From Alphaproteobacteria bacterium UBA6411 (GTDB lineage: Bacteria; Pseudomonadota; Alphaproteobacteria; CAAGCB01; CAG-977), in assembly GCA_002438565.1 (NCBI GenBank), contig DJPN01000007.1, positions 62,001-126,000 on the forward strand: 64,000 nucleotides of DNA, written 5' to 3'. Position 1 is the stretch's first letter. Every line of letters starts with the position of its first letter. The notes below the pieces were generated by a model, which was not told where the DNA came from, did not search any database, and saw only the letters and a program-made list of their open reading frames with translations. The position numbers and the translations under genes are program-made. This document shows, piece by piece, positions 35,624 to 43,593 of this stretch.

Positions 35624-36109
35624 TTGTTCTTTCTCCTGTTGATTGAGAGCTTTCAGTTCAAAGTTCGGCGAATTCGTCAAAGCCGCCGACACAATCCGCA
35701 CGACTTCGCCGTTTTTGTGAATGAAAACGGGGGAAATAAAGCGGAATTCTTTGTTTTTAATCAATTCGCGGGCGCGGGGCGTCCATTCGACGACGGCGCA
35801 GATAAAGCCGTCTTGGATGACAAAGTTTTTCATCCAGCCCGAAGCGGGCGCGGGGCGTCCGTTTTCGCGGGCGTATTCGCTTTGATGGTTGTAGTCCAAA
35901 AGCAAATCCGCGTTTCCTCGAAACGCGTCGGTCGCTTTGATGACTTCCTCGGCGTTCGACACAAAGAATGTGCGGCCGTCGCGTCCGTCGTTCCGACCGA
36001 CCGACATCAAGGGGATGATTTCGGGAACGCCGCCGTCGTCAACGTTCAACGCCTGCGAACCGATTTCATTGATGGCAATGTGTGTGTTCTGTGTTTTCAT
36101 ACCCGCCAT
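35099..36109 (-). CDS. prohead protease / scaffold (Mu gpI-like)
   Basis: A 336-residue Mu I-type protein: an N-terminal prohead protease domain (LLLDYNHQSEYA, ASGWMKNFVI, RFISPVFIHKN, VSAALTNSPNF) joined to a C-terminal helical scaffold. It processes the head precursor. A late-type promoter site lies about 30 bp upstream. ATG 36100 (MKTQNTH) could be the true start instead of 36109. The C-terminal part is also made separately from an internal start. Confidence 0.93.
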   Translation of the reverse strand: MAGMKTQNTHIAINEIGSQALNVDDGGVPEIIPLMSVGRNDGRDGRTFFVSNAEEVIKATDAFRGNADLLLDYNHQSEYARENGRPAPASGWMKNFVIQDGFICAVVEWTPRARELIKNKEFRFISPVFIHKNGEVVRIVSAALTNSPNFELKALNQQEKEQMDTEETALCQALGVSDAQTALPRIAGLQEAERALNEVAQALNCDCSAQAILTAARNIEPDKAKYVSTTEYAKACNELAALKREREDEKAAGIVEKAINEGRLPPALKENAVAMAKTQGETALNEWLTLIKPVSGKDAPTDAPALKTDALTAEDKAVCQSLGLTEEEFKKGMENA

Positions 36110-36140
36110 TATCGGCGGTTTTCAAAAGCGATACTATTCG

Positions 36141-36160
36141 GGAACAGTTCACTATAAAGC
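36141..36160 (-). promoter_or_regulatory. late promoter / activator site upstream of the protease gene
   Basis: The 20-base block GGAACAGTTCACTATAAAGC (plus strand) occurs identically at 43443-43462, both times ahead of a late minus-strand gene block. A further shared stretch CGGCGGTTTTCA lies downstream of each. It is probably the binding region of the Mor/C-type activator, equivalent to P_I of Mu. No other gene explains the 230-bp region 36110-36343, which otherwise shows nothing. Confidence 0.72.
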
Positions 36161-36343
36161 GGTCATCCGCTCTTGATTCCGTATCGCACTTTTCGCCCGA
36201 ACAGTCAAATCCGATTTTCCTATAAAAGATAACATCAAATTTAACCACCTATTAAACGGGTCTGTGCGCGTTTTGGCGGAAAAAAGCAAACCTCGTCCGT
36301 CCTTAGCCCCAACCGCGCGCACACGGGCTTTAAAATCGGTTTT

Positions 36344-36463
36344 TCATTTTGCAATGAAACTCAGCACCAAAAACAACGCCGCAACGGCGGGCATATAAGC
36401 GTTTTTCCAAACCAGCAACAGCGGGACGCTTAACGCCAAAACTGCAATCCAGTCGTGCGTCAT
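36344..36463 (-). CDS. 39-residue membrane peptide
   Basis: A tiny gene beginning in a TAATG overlap with the upstream stop codon. The product is almost entirely hydrophobic (WIAVLALSVPLLLVW and PAVAALFLVLSFIAK) with two possible membrane passes. The overlapping start supports real translation. Function is unknown. Confidence 0.55.
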   Translation of the reverse strand: MTHDWIAVLALSVPLLLVWKNAYMPAVAALFLVLSFIAK

Positions 36464-36867
36464 TACGGCTTCCTTTTCAGCAAATCATACAGGCAGTAAC
36501 CAAGCGTCCCCAAAACGGCAACCGGCAGGAACAAAAGCCCGATGACGAACGGCACGCACAAAAACGCCAATATCATGCCGAGCGCGATCAGCGTTTCCAG
36601 CAAATCTTTCATTCTTTCCCCCTTTTCGTTCAAAGCCTTGCGAGCCCACGTTCCAAATTCCTGTTCGTCCACACCATAGCCGTTGTCGAATACTTCCCAA
36701 ACTTTGCCGTCCACAACGGAAAAATGATGTTCAGAGCCGGCGTATTTTTCCAACGCTTTACGCAAGCGGACGTTTTCCTCCGAAAGGCGATATGCTCTCG
36801 CGCACAGTTTTGCCGACGCTCTCAAATCTCGTTTGAACCGCCTAAATTTTTCTTCGGTTCCGGTCAT
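36463..36867 (-). CDS. phage accessory protein with membrane tail
   Basis: A 134-residue protein of unknown function. The N-terminal part is a charged coiled-coil-like helix (YRLSEENVRLRKALEKYAG), followed by a short soluble segment (FSVVDGKVWEVFDNGYG). The C-terminal third is hydrophobic (LIALGMILAFLCVPFVIG, LLFLPVAVLGTLGYCLY), giving two membrane spans. It belongs to a cluster of five small genes between the F-like gene and the protease gene that Mu does not have. Confidence 0.65.
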   Translation of the reverse strand: MTGTEEKFRRFKRDLRASAKLCARAYRLSEENVRLRKALEKYAGSEHHFSVVDGKVWEVFDNGYGVDEQEFGTWARKALNEKGERMKDLLETLIALGMILAFLCVPFVIGLLFLPVAVLGTLGYCLYDLLKRKP

Positions 36868-37110
36868 TTATCCCCCCTTGATCACCGACCACAAACGAAC
36901 GCCGGCAGGACGTTTCTTGTCGTCTTCAATGCCGAAAATCCGCCAGTCGCTCCGCATGATGTTGCAGGTGTTCATACTGTCCAGCGGTTCAAAACCGTTG
37001 TGCGTCAGTTCGCAAATTTTGTCGTCAATCATGCACAAAGGGTCGGAACGACCGTCGAATATGACGGCTTCGCCGGAACGCATTGCCGCCAGAGCCTCTT
37101 CAAAAAACAT
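36868..37110 (-). CDS. small protein, possibly DUF2829-like
   Basis: An 80-residue protein starting at ATG 37110 (MFFEEALAAMRSGEAVIFDG). The opening fits the F-x-E-A-x-x-x-x-x-x-G-x-x-V pattern of DUF2829 proteins, and the end (MRSDWRIFGIED) fits their D-W-x-x motif. Some DUF2829 proteins (Tad2) sponge immune signals of the Thoeris system. The match is short, so this is a weak proposal. It sits among other small accessory genes. Confidence 0.55.
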   Translation of the reverse strand: MFFEEALAAMRSGEAVIFDGRSDPLCMIDDKICELTHNGFEPLDSMNTCNIMRSDWRIFGIEDDKKRPAGVRLWSVIKGG

Positions 37111-37111
37111 C

Positions 37112-37306
37112 TTATTTTTTCCCGTCGAAAATAGGCTTGAAGGCAAAATAGCCGATAAGCATAACGACATAACTTTCCAAAGAGATTACAAGTCGAAATG
37201 CCCTTATTCCCCAGTTTTCCAAAGCGTACAGCTCCCAACGGTACGATAAAAAGAAAATGGTGTATGCGACCATAGACCAGAATAAAACACGCAACATATC
37301 TTTCAT
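37112..37306 (-). CDS. small membrane protein
   Basis: A 64-residue protein with two hydrophobic helices (MLRVLFWSMVAYTIFFL and LVISLESYVVMLIGYFAF). The start at 37306 overlaps the stop of the preceding gene (AAATGA junction), so it is coupled. Function is unknown; superinfection exclusion is one possibility for small phage membrane proteins (inference). Confidence 0.6.
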   Translation of the reverse strand: MKDMLRVLFWSMVAYTIFFLSYRWELYALENWGIRAFRLVISLESYVVMLIGYFAFKPIFDGKK

Positions 37307-37542
37307 TTTGCATCTCCCGTATTTTTGCGATATTCCAACGCCTGATCGCATTGAAACACGATTTCGTCCCAATCCGCGCAAAAGCCGTGTTCGTTCACTT
37401 CTTGGCGGATTGCCCGCAAAGCGGCGGAACACTTTTCTGTTTTTTCACGGTAAAAGTTCACCGTTTCGACAGGCAGGATTTCGTAGCGTTTCTTGGGTGA
37501 AGCGATGACAAGGCAACGGTTAAACGGCAATTTGATTTTCAT
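37303..37542 (-). CDS. small soluble phage protein of unknown function
   Basis: A 79-residue basic protein (MKIKLPFNRCLVIASPKKRYE) with a helical middle (EKTEKCSAALRAIRQEVNEH). The family is not recognised. It is the first gene of the small accessory cluster and follows the non-coding stretch after the F-like gene. Confidence 0.6.
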   Translation of the reverse strand: MKIKLPFNRCLVIASPKKRYEILPVETVNFYREKTEKCSAALRAIRQEVNEHGFCADWDEIVFQCDQALEYRKNTGDAK

Positions 37543-37734
37543 TGTCCGTCCTTTTCATTCATCTTGATTTTTCCTTTCATCGATGCCATACTGTTAATAA
37601 TAAAGGTTGACTTTGTGTCCCAATGCGGTGGGATCAGGAACGGGTCAATCTGGATGCCGCCCGCTTGCAGGCTTTCTTACGAACAAGGGTTGGGGAACGT
37701 GTCCGAGATAGCGGCATCATTAGAACTCCAATCC

Positions 37735-37765
37735 AGCGGACGCACTATCGGGCAGTCCGCTTTTT
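37735..37765 (+). terminator. plus-strand terminator in a gene-free gap
   Basis: The stem AGCGGAC/GTCCGCT with a 13-nt loop ends in TTTTT on the plus strand, against the direction of all nearby phage genes. It overlaps the 3' end of the F-like gene. It implies a plus-strand transcript from the preceding ~190-bp gene-free region (37543-37744), where no convincing protein is seen. Confidence 0.6.
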
Positions 37766-38986
37766 ATATGCCAGAAATCCGTCACGATATTGATTGATAT
37801 AATCATCGCGCGCCTTTGGTTGTTGATTGCTTTTTATCGGAAACGTCGTCGCGCCTTTCCACGTTTTTTGGTCTTTTTCAAACACGGTCAGGCAATGACT
37901 GCCGTCTTCGGTCTGATAGATTTTGATGTAGCGGCGTTTTAAAACGGGTTTGCCCGTTGTCCGTTCATTTTCCCAGCGCAACCAAACTTCGTCCGGATCT
38001 TTCAACGCTTTTGCCATCAGCACCATAAATTTGCCGCGACCGTTCTTGTTGACCTTTGAAATACCCGTGCTTTTCGTTGTGAAAAGCCTCTCATCGATGA
38101 CGAGCGGTTCGTTCGTCACGTCTTTATAAATAACGGGCTTTCCGATGTCCGCCCCGAACTCGCGCAAAAAGGCGGCGGCGTATTCCTCGTCCGTCAAATT
38201 GTCAGGCAACAAAATGTCTTTCGGCATAGGCGAAGCCGTCGGCAGGGGCGGCAGTTCGTCGTCGCGGTTTTGGAAAGTTTGCGGCAGGCTTTCGTCATAG
38301 GACGGGGAAAAATGGCAAACCCTGTCCTTGCCGACGTTGTAATCAAAGCCCGCCGCAATCCCCCGCGTGCCGTTGTCCGGCTGTTCGGTGATGCTCAGTC
38401 CTTGCTTTTCAAGGTCGTATTTCGACAAAGCAATGACGGAACAACGGCATCGCCACCCGTTCGGCGGGTAGTGTGTTTCCCAGAAAGGATCGTCTATCGG
38501 CAAAACCGTGTTGTGCCAGCGGCGGTGTTCTTCGCGGGTTTTGCCGTCCATGACGCAAACGTAGCGCAAATAGGGCGCGGCTTTTTTGTTTTCCTCCAAC
38601 GCTTCCCAATGCCCCGCCGCGTACGCCATGCGGACGTTCGTGTCGTAAATAATGGACAGGCGGCGCGGACTTCCCAACTGCACCTCTTCGGGCAAGCCCG
38701 TGTGCGGATTGGTCATCGTCTTTTTGCCCCACCAACCTTTTTGTTGCAGAATCGGACGAATGTTTTTCTGCCATTGCTGAAACGGAACGCCTTTTTCCAA
38801 AGCGTCTTCAAGGCTTTGTTTGATGTCTTGAAGCAGGTCGATTTTCATCGCCTTGGCAACCGTGAACGCGATCTGATGCTCGCGCTTCCAAACGTCCGTC
38901 CAGTTAAAGCCGATTTTGTAGCCCTTGTTTTTCAAAAAGCGAACGGCGGCTTCAGGGACAAGCGGAGCGTAATCAATCTTTGCCAT
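37745..38986 (-). CDS. head morphogenesis protein (Mu gpF-like) with C-terminal PBECR2-like domain
   Basis: A 413-residue protein. The N-terminal ~230 residues match the Mu F-like minor head protein (VCVMDGKTREEHRRWHNTVLP and YPPNGWRCRCSVIALS, the D-G-R/T-x-x-x-H and G-W-R-C-R-C hallmarks). The C-terminal ~110 residues (LMAKALKDPDEVWLRWE, RRYIKIY, HCLTVFEKD, TTFPIK) look like a PBECR2 nuclease-fold domain, as fused in other Mu-like prophages. The tail may act as an injected toxin or nuclease (inference). Confidence 0.88.
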   Translation of the reverse strand: MAKIDYAPLVPEAAVRFLKNKGYKIGFNWTDVWKREHQIAFTVAKAMKIDLLQDIKQSLEDALEKGVPFQQWQKNIRPILQQKGWWGKKTMTNPHTGLPEEVQLGSPRRLSIIYDTNVRMAYAAGHWEALEENKKAAPYLRYVCVMDGKTREEHRRWHNTVLPIDDPFWETHYPPNGWRCRCSVIALSKYDLEKQGLSITEQPDNGTRGIAAGFDYNVGKDRVCHFSPSYDESLPQTFQNRDDELPPLPTASPMPKDILLPDNLTDEEYAAAFLREFGADIGKPVIYKDVTNEPLVIDERLFTTKSTGISKVNKNGRGKFMVLMAKALKDPDEVWLRWENERTTGKPVLKRRYIKIYQTEDGSHCLTVFEKDQKTWKGATTFPIKSNQQPKARDDYINQYRDGFLAYKKRTAR

Positions 38987-40511
38987 AGCCGACCCGCCCG
39001 TTTAAATGCGCCCGAAAAAACGCTTTCGCCAGCAGGGATTCCAGCTTGTCCGTGTCCATGTCCGGAAAGCTCGCCAGCAACGCCCGCCTTGCGTCTTCGT
39101 AGGTTTGGCAATGTTCCAACGCTTGTTCGACGGGGGACAAAATCCCGTTCAGCGTCGATTCGTAATCCGCCGCCATTTCCCGCGCCGCCAGTTCCATATC
39201 GTCCGGTTCGACGGGGTTTAAACCGTCGTTTAAAGCTTCGTTCAACGCCCGTTCGTTCAAAGCCGGCGACAACGGTTGCGGCGCGTACGTCAGAACGTCG
39301 TCATCGTCTTTCGGGGCTTGCAGTCCCAGTTTTGAACGGATTTCCGACGCGGATACTTTCAATCCCAGCGGCACAAGCTTTTCAAGCGCGGAGACCGTTA
39401 CCGAAACGTCCTCGCTTTCCTCGTTTCCGATGATGATTTCGGGATATTTGTCCTGCTTGCCGAAGTTCAAGTCAATCATCGGCCGCACGATGTCGCGCTT
39501 TAAAACCGATTGCAGCTGTTTGATGTCGCTCCACATGATGTCGTGGCGGACTTCGTTGTGTTCCTTGCTGACGGCGTGTCCGCCCGAAACCGCGTCGGTC
39601 GTCGTCGTTTGCCCCAGAACAGCTTTGGAAATCGACAAATCGACGTAGTTTGAAAACTTTTCGTAGCTTTCGGTCGAACTCGACCGTTGCGTTTCGCTGA
39701 TGAAATCGATGTTCATGCTGTCGGGAATGATGACCGCCGCGTCCGAACCGATGTTATAGACTGCGCGCAACAGCGTTTTCTTGTCCTTGTCGGTCGAACT
39801 TGAACCGTATTTGCCGATGCGGATCGGCTGGCCGTAAACCTCCAAAAACGTCACCCACGACTTCATATTGAAGTTTTTAAACAGGTAAAACCAAGCGATC
39901 AGCCGCGCCAGACCGCAACGAACGGGAATGCCGGACTTCGCCTTGATGTGCGCCGTCAAATACTTGTACGGCGTCAGCGGCCGCGTTCCGTCCTCTGTTT
40001 TCAGCAGAATCGTCCGCATATCGTTTTGGTCGAACGTGAACCACTTGGGGTCGATCAGCTCCAAGCGTTGCGGCATCCATTGACCGCACGACGTGTCCCA
40101 GATGATTTCCGACACCGAAAAGCCTTTGCCGACCGCATCCATGATGTCGAAAATCTCGTCGGACAGGCAGTCGCGGTTTAAAAACTCCTCGACAAACTCG
40201 GCGTGTTTAAGGGCGGTTGCGGAATCGTCGGCGGGCTTGACCGTGATTTCCTGTTGGGCGACGGCGCGCTTGCGGGTCGAAAGAACGGACGCGTACTGCA
40301 TTTCCTTTTCTTCCATTTCCTCCGCCAGTTCCATGTACGCCGTGATGTCGCCGTCGTCGGCGTTGCGTAAAATCCGCGCCAGCCGTTGCGGGACAAGCCC
40401 GTTCGACGGATAGGACGACGACACGTCGCGCACGCCCGGAATGACGCGGACGGCTTCCGCCTGTTTCAATTTCGCCGTGTCGATTTTGTTGCCGTATTGG
40501 TCGTAAAGCAT
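38973..40511 (-). CDS. portal protein (Mu gp29-like, DUF935)
   Basis: A 512-residue portal of the DUF935 family, forming the dodecameric DNA gate of the head. Typical blocks are RLARILRNADDGDITAYMEL, FSVSEIIWDT and the WVTFLEVYGQPIRIGKY stretch. It overlaps the F-like gene by 14 bp and shares a base with the terminase stop (TGATGC-type junction). Confidence 0.95.
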   Translation of the reverse strand: MLYDQYGNKIDTAKLKQAEAVRVIPGVRDVSSSYPSNGLVPQRLARILRNADDGDITAYMELAEEMEEKEMQYASVLSTRKRAVAQQEITVKPADDSATALKHAEFVEEFLNRDCLSDEIFDIMDAVGKGFSVSEIIWDTSCGQWMPQRLELIDPKWFTFDQNDMRTILLKTEDGTRPLTPYKYLTAHIKAKSGIPVRCGLARLIAWFYLFKNFNMKSWVTFLEVYGQPIRIGKYGSSSTDKDKKTLLRAVYNIGSDAAVIIPDSMNIDFISETQRSSSTESYEKFSNYVDLSISKAVLGQTTTTDAVSGGHAVSKEHNEVRHDIMWSDIKQLQSVLKRDIVRPMIDLNFGKQDKYPEIIIGNEESEDVSVTVSALEKLVPLGLKVSASEIRSKLGLQAPKDDDDVLTYAPQPLSPALNERALNEALNDGLNPVEPDDMELAAREMAADYESTLNGILSPVEQALEHCQTYEDARRALLASFPDMDTDKLESLLAKAFFRAHLNGRVGYGKD

Positions 40512-42019
40512 CAGTATCCTCCTTTGCCGAAAAGCCGCTCGCCTTCATCGTCGTCGTCATTGTCAAAATCGCCGTACCGTTGGATTTCGCATTCGTATTC
40601 GACCAAGTCGGAACGCGCCGCGAACACCGCCAAGCAAACGGCAATCGCGGAATCGCCGTGCCTTTGTTCGCCGCTTTTGCCCGTTTCGCGCTTGTCCGGC
40701 AGACACGGAATCCCCTTGACGACCTTTAACGCCCGCAAATCGTTGCGAACGTCGGCATCGGCGGGAACGGTAATCGCCTTGTCCTCGAACCGCGCTTTCA
40801 TCGGCGGCATATTGTCCCGATACCATTCTCGCGACAGCATCACTTCGCTGATATGACCCGCGCCGAATCGCTGGCGGGCGGCTTCCGCCAAATACGACCC
40901 GTTGCCCCGCGCGTCGTGCGCCCCGTGATGAAAACGCGGCAGTCGGTCGATGATGTAAAACAAAATCTGCTTTTGCTGTTCGTGCGGGACGTTCGACAGT
41001 TCGACGGAAAACAGGGTTTTCAGCGTCAAGTTCTGCTGTTCCTGCAACACCCACAAAACCGACAGGTCGCCCGTGCGGCCGAAGTCCATGCCGTAGGAAA
41101 TCAGCCCCGTGTCTTTGATGCCGGACAATATCGGGTCAAGGCTTTCTTTCAGCCAGTCGTTCGTTTCGCCCTCGCGGACGTAAGCGGACAAATCGACGAA
41201 TCCGTCGGCGCATTTCCAACGCAGGACGGGAATGTCCGGTTCTTGGCAGTTTTCAATCATGCCCAGCGGCAGATAAGCCCCGCCGCCGCGCGCCGGAACG
41301 CAAAACAGTTCTTCGTCCGCGTCTTCGCCGTACTGCGCGATCAGATCGGCGCGCCACGTCTGTTCGGCTTGGACGCTCCACGGGCGGTGCGTCTGTTTGC
41401 AAATCCGTTTGTAAAGTCCGTCTTTCAGCGCGTCGTCCAGCGTACAGCGCAAAACCTTGTAGGGGCGTTTTCCCGCGCGGGAATCCGTCAAAAGTTCGTT
41501 GTAGTAATTTTCCACGCCGTTGTGCGTTGACAGGATTAAAACGTGTCCGCCCCACATCAGCAGAGCCATTGCCGCCTTGCAAACTTCTTTCAAATCGTCG
41601 TGGAACGCGGCTTCGTCCAAAATCACGAATCCCTGTTTGCCGCGCAAGGCTCTGGCGACCGACGGCAAAGCGACGATTTCCCGCCCGTTCGCGAACGAAA
41701 CGCGGAAAGCCTTGATGTCCTTTTCGGGATTTAACGGGTCTTTAAACACGACCTCCCGCATTTCGTCGGCAAGGATTTTAAACCGCTTTGCCCAATCGCC
41801 CGCCGTTTCGATAAACTCGCGTGCCATTTCATAGTCGTAGCCCATGTAGTAGCAATTCTGCGCCCCGTCTTCCTTCGACGCTTCCAAAACGGCAATGGCG
41901 GCGGTCGCCCATGTGTAGCCGGTGCGCCGGCTCTTTTCGACAATGACGACGGAATTTTCAAACACCGCCGTCATAAGTTCCTGCTGATAAGGCAAAAAGA
42001 CCTTTTCCGTATCGGGCAT
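40511..42019 (-). CDS. terminase large subunit (Mu gp28-like)
   Basis: A 502-residue packaging motor. The ATPase domain begins at YQQELMTAVFENSVVIVEKSRRTGY (Walker A-like SRRTG near residue 33) with Walker B FVILDEAAFHDD. The nuclease domain has acidic residues in GMDFGRTGDLSVLWV and HDARGNGSYLAE. It follows the small subunit with a shared base. Confidence 0.95.
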   Translation of the reverse strand: MPDTEKVFLPYQQELMTAVFENSVVIVEKSRRTGYTWATAAIAVLEASKEDGAQNCYYMGYDYEMAREFIETAGDWAKRFKILADEMREVVFKDPLNPEKDIKAFRVSFANGREIVALPSVARALRGKQGFVILDEAAFHDDLKEVCKAAMALLMWGGHVLILSTHNGVENYYNELLTDSRAGKRPYKVLRCTLDDALKDGLYKRICKQTHRPWSVQAEQTWRADLIAQYGEDADEELFCVPARGGGAYLPLGMIENCQEPDIPVLRWKCADGFVDLSAYVREGETNDWLKESLDPILSGIKDTGLISYGMDFGRTGDLSVLWVLQEQQNLTLKTLFSVELSNVPHEQQKQILFYIIDRLPRFHHGAHDARGNGSYLAEAARQRFGAGHISEVMLSREWYRDNMPPMKARFEDKAITVPADADVRNDLRALKVVKGIPCLPDKRETGKSGEQRHGDSAIAVCLAVFAARSDLVEYECEIQRYGDFDNDDDDEGERLFGKGGY

Positions 42020-42546
42020 TACAAGCCTCCCAGAATTTCGCGGCGGATCATATCGACGGTTTCGGACGACAGCCCTTTCCTGCGGGCGACGGATTGCAGT
42101 TGCCGTTCAGCCTTTTCCTTGAACTCGGCGGTGATGGCGATTTCCTTTTCCACGTCCGCTTTGGCGGCTTTGGTCAGTTTTTCAATCGCCGTCGCCAGAC
42201 ACGACGCGTCCTTTGACGAAATGACGACCGGTTCGCCGTCTTCGCTGGACATCAGCTGAAAAATCAAGCCGTGCAGGATTTCCATATTGACGCGGGCGAG
42301 TTTGTTTTCCTTGTCCTCGCCGTAGTTGCGGACAATCGCGTCGGCGATTTGACGGCTTTGCCGGATATTCGCCTGCACCGATTCCAGCCGTTTGCAATGC
42401 CGACCCAACGCCGAACGCGAAACATCGACGTTCAGTTCCTCCAACTTGGCGACGATTTCGTCAATCGTGCGCCCTTCGGCGCGCAAAGCCCCGATTTTGT
42501 CGCGGATTTCGGAAGGCAGACGGGAAATGCTGGACGGTCTGGGCAT
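42019..42546 (-). CDS. terminase small subunit-like protein (Mu gp27, DUF3486)
   Basis: A 175-residue DUF3486 protein. It has an N-terminal helix-turn-helix (PSEIRDKIGALRAEGRTIDE and VDVSRSALGRHCKRLE), then helices for oligomerisation. It probably recognises the phage end for headful packaging. Gene order and overlap with the large subunit support the role. Confidence 0.92.
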   Translation of the reverse strand: MPRPSSISRLPSEIRDKIGALRAEGRTIDEIVAKLEELNVDVSRSALGRHCKRLESVQANIRQSRQIADAIVRNYGEDKENKLARVNMEILHGLIFQLMSSEDGEPVVISSKDASCLATAIEKLTKAAKADVEKEIAITAEFKEKAERQLQSVARRKGLSSETVDMIRREILGGL

Positions 42547-42551
42547 CGCTT

Positions 42552-42854
42552 TTACTCCGGTCGCGGACGGCTGACGCCCGGAACGACTTTCACGCCGTTC
42601 GCAACGTCCAATCCCGCGTTCGTCAGCGTGGCGACGTGGATTTTATTCATCACGATTTCGATGCTGATCAGCCCCAAGTCGGACAGAAACGCGTAATCCG
42701 CCTGCACGACTTCGCGGGCGACGCCGTGTCCGATCTGCTTCAACGCCTTTTGCATCACGCTGTCGTTGACGGCGAAATCCGCTTCTTCGGACAAAAAGCG
42801 CAAAATCGCCAGCCGTCTGTCTTCCGCCACAATTTGCTTATAGTTCTTTTCCAT
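42552..42854 (-). CDS. Mu gp26-like winged-helix protein
   Basis: A 100-residue protein (YKQIVAEDRRLAILRFLSEE) with a winged-helix ArsR-like pattern, matching the family found at this place in Mu-like phages (Mu gp26, VpaChn25_0724 family). The role is unknown. It lies 4 bp from the DUF2730 gene. Confidence 0.82.
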   Translation of the reverse strand: MEKNYKQIVAEDRRLAILRFLSEEADFAVNDSVMQKALKQIGHGVAREVVQADYAFLSDLGLISIEIVMNKIHVATLTNAGLDVANGVKVVPGVSRPRPE

Positions 42855-42857
42855 CGT

Positions 42858-43172
42858 TCAAATCCTGTTGTTGTTCAGCAGATAATCCTCTTGACGCTGA
42901 ACGGTGTGTTCCGTGCGGCTGACAATGGCTTTCGTTTCTTTCAAATCGCCGATGATGCGTTCGTTCTGGATCAAAATCTTTTGAATTTCGTCCTTCGTTG
43001 CCAGCATTGAAATCGTTTGTTCGATGTGTTCGACGCGGCTTTCCAACGTATCGAAAACCTTTTTTTCGACAAAGTTCTTTGCGGCTGACCATTTCGCCCA
43101 GCCCCAAAAAACACCGACCACGCCGGCAATCACACCCCAGTAGTCCTTGATTGATTTCAGCCATTCCATCAC
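42858..43172 (-). CDS. Mu gp25-like membrane protein (DUF2730)
   Basis: A 104-residue protein with one N-terminal membrane helix (YWGVIAGVVGVFWGWAKW) followed by a long coiled coil (LESRVEHIEQTISMLAT, then HTVQRQEDYLL), the DUF2730 layout of Mu gp25. It could act in lysis or membrane association. It overlaps the zinc-finger gene by 4 bp. Confidence 0.85.
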   Translation of the reverse strand: MMEWLKSIKDYWGVIAGVVGVFWGWAKWSAAKNFVEKKVFDTLESRVEHIEQTISMLATKDEIQKILIQNERIIGDLKETKAIVSRTEHTVQRQEDYLLNNNRI

Positions 43173-43369
43173 GACCCCCGTTCAACCCGCGTCTGACAGT
43201 CATAACAGCGGCGACAGCCCGGAACGGCTTTGCGGCGTTCTTCGGGAATCGGGGCACCGCAATCGACGCAATGCAAATGGGAAATTCCCGCCTGTTTCAT
43301 GGCGGCGTGTTGCTTCTTCATTTCGGAAATCAGCAATTCTTCCGCCTGCGCTTTATCCGCTTCGTCCAT
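43169..43369 (-). CDS. TraR/DksA-type zinc-finger protein
   Basis: A 66-residue protein with an N-terminal helix (MDEADKAQAEELLISEMKKQ) and the C4 zinc finger CVDCGAPIPEERRKAVPGC followed by CYDCQ, as in TraR/YbiI-like proteins that bind RNA polymerase without ppGpp. It may retune host transcription in the late phase. The start at 43369 follows GAGGAA at five bases. It is the first gene of the late operon. Confidence 0.88.
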   Translation of the reverse strand: MDEADKAQAEELLISEMKKQHAAMKQAGISHLHCVDCGAPIPEERRKAVPGCRRCYDCQTRVERGS

Positions 43370-43442
43370 TTGTTCCTCGCACAAAAAAAATCGACCAACT
43401 TATGCGGTCGATTTTAAAGAAGCGCGGCGGTTTTCATAGTTC

Positions 43443-43462
43443 GGAACAGTTCACTATAAAGC
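43443..43462 (-). promoter_or_regulatory. late promoter / activator site (first late operon)
   Basis: This holds the same 20-base block as at 36141-36160, about 75 bp upstream of the first late gene. Both copies share a downstream CGGCGGTTTTCA stretch. Repetition before two late transcription units points to the Mor-type activator site, equivalent to P_lys of Mu (inference). Confidence 0.72.
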
Positions 43463-43536
43463 CTCTGTCCTTGTTGTTTTCGACGGTAGGGCGGTTTTAA
43501 AAAAAGGTCAAGAGGAATTAGAACCGCTTTTGCCAA

Positions 43537-43565
43537 TGGACAAAGTTTTTAACCTGCGATAAACT
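43537..43565 (+). promoter_or_regulatory. sigma70-like promoter of the lipoprotein moron
   Basis: TGGACA and TAAACT are separated by 17 bases, on the strand opposite to the phage operons, about 28 bp before the lipoprotein start. It would allow expression from the silent prophage. Confidence 0.6.
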
Positions 43566-43593
43566 TAGAAAAACTCGTCAAAAAGGATTGATA

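Noticed and set aside
37564..37797. 77-codon plus-strand frame before the plus-strand terminator
   Set aside because: No ribosome site at its start, and it runs through the terminator stem into the F-like gene end. A non-coding transcript is as likely.
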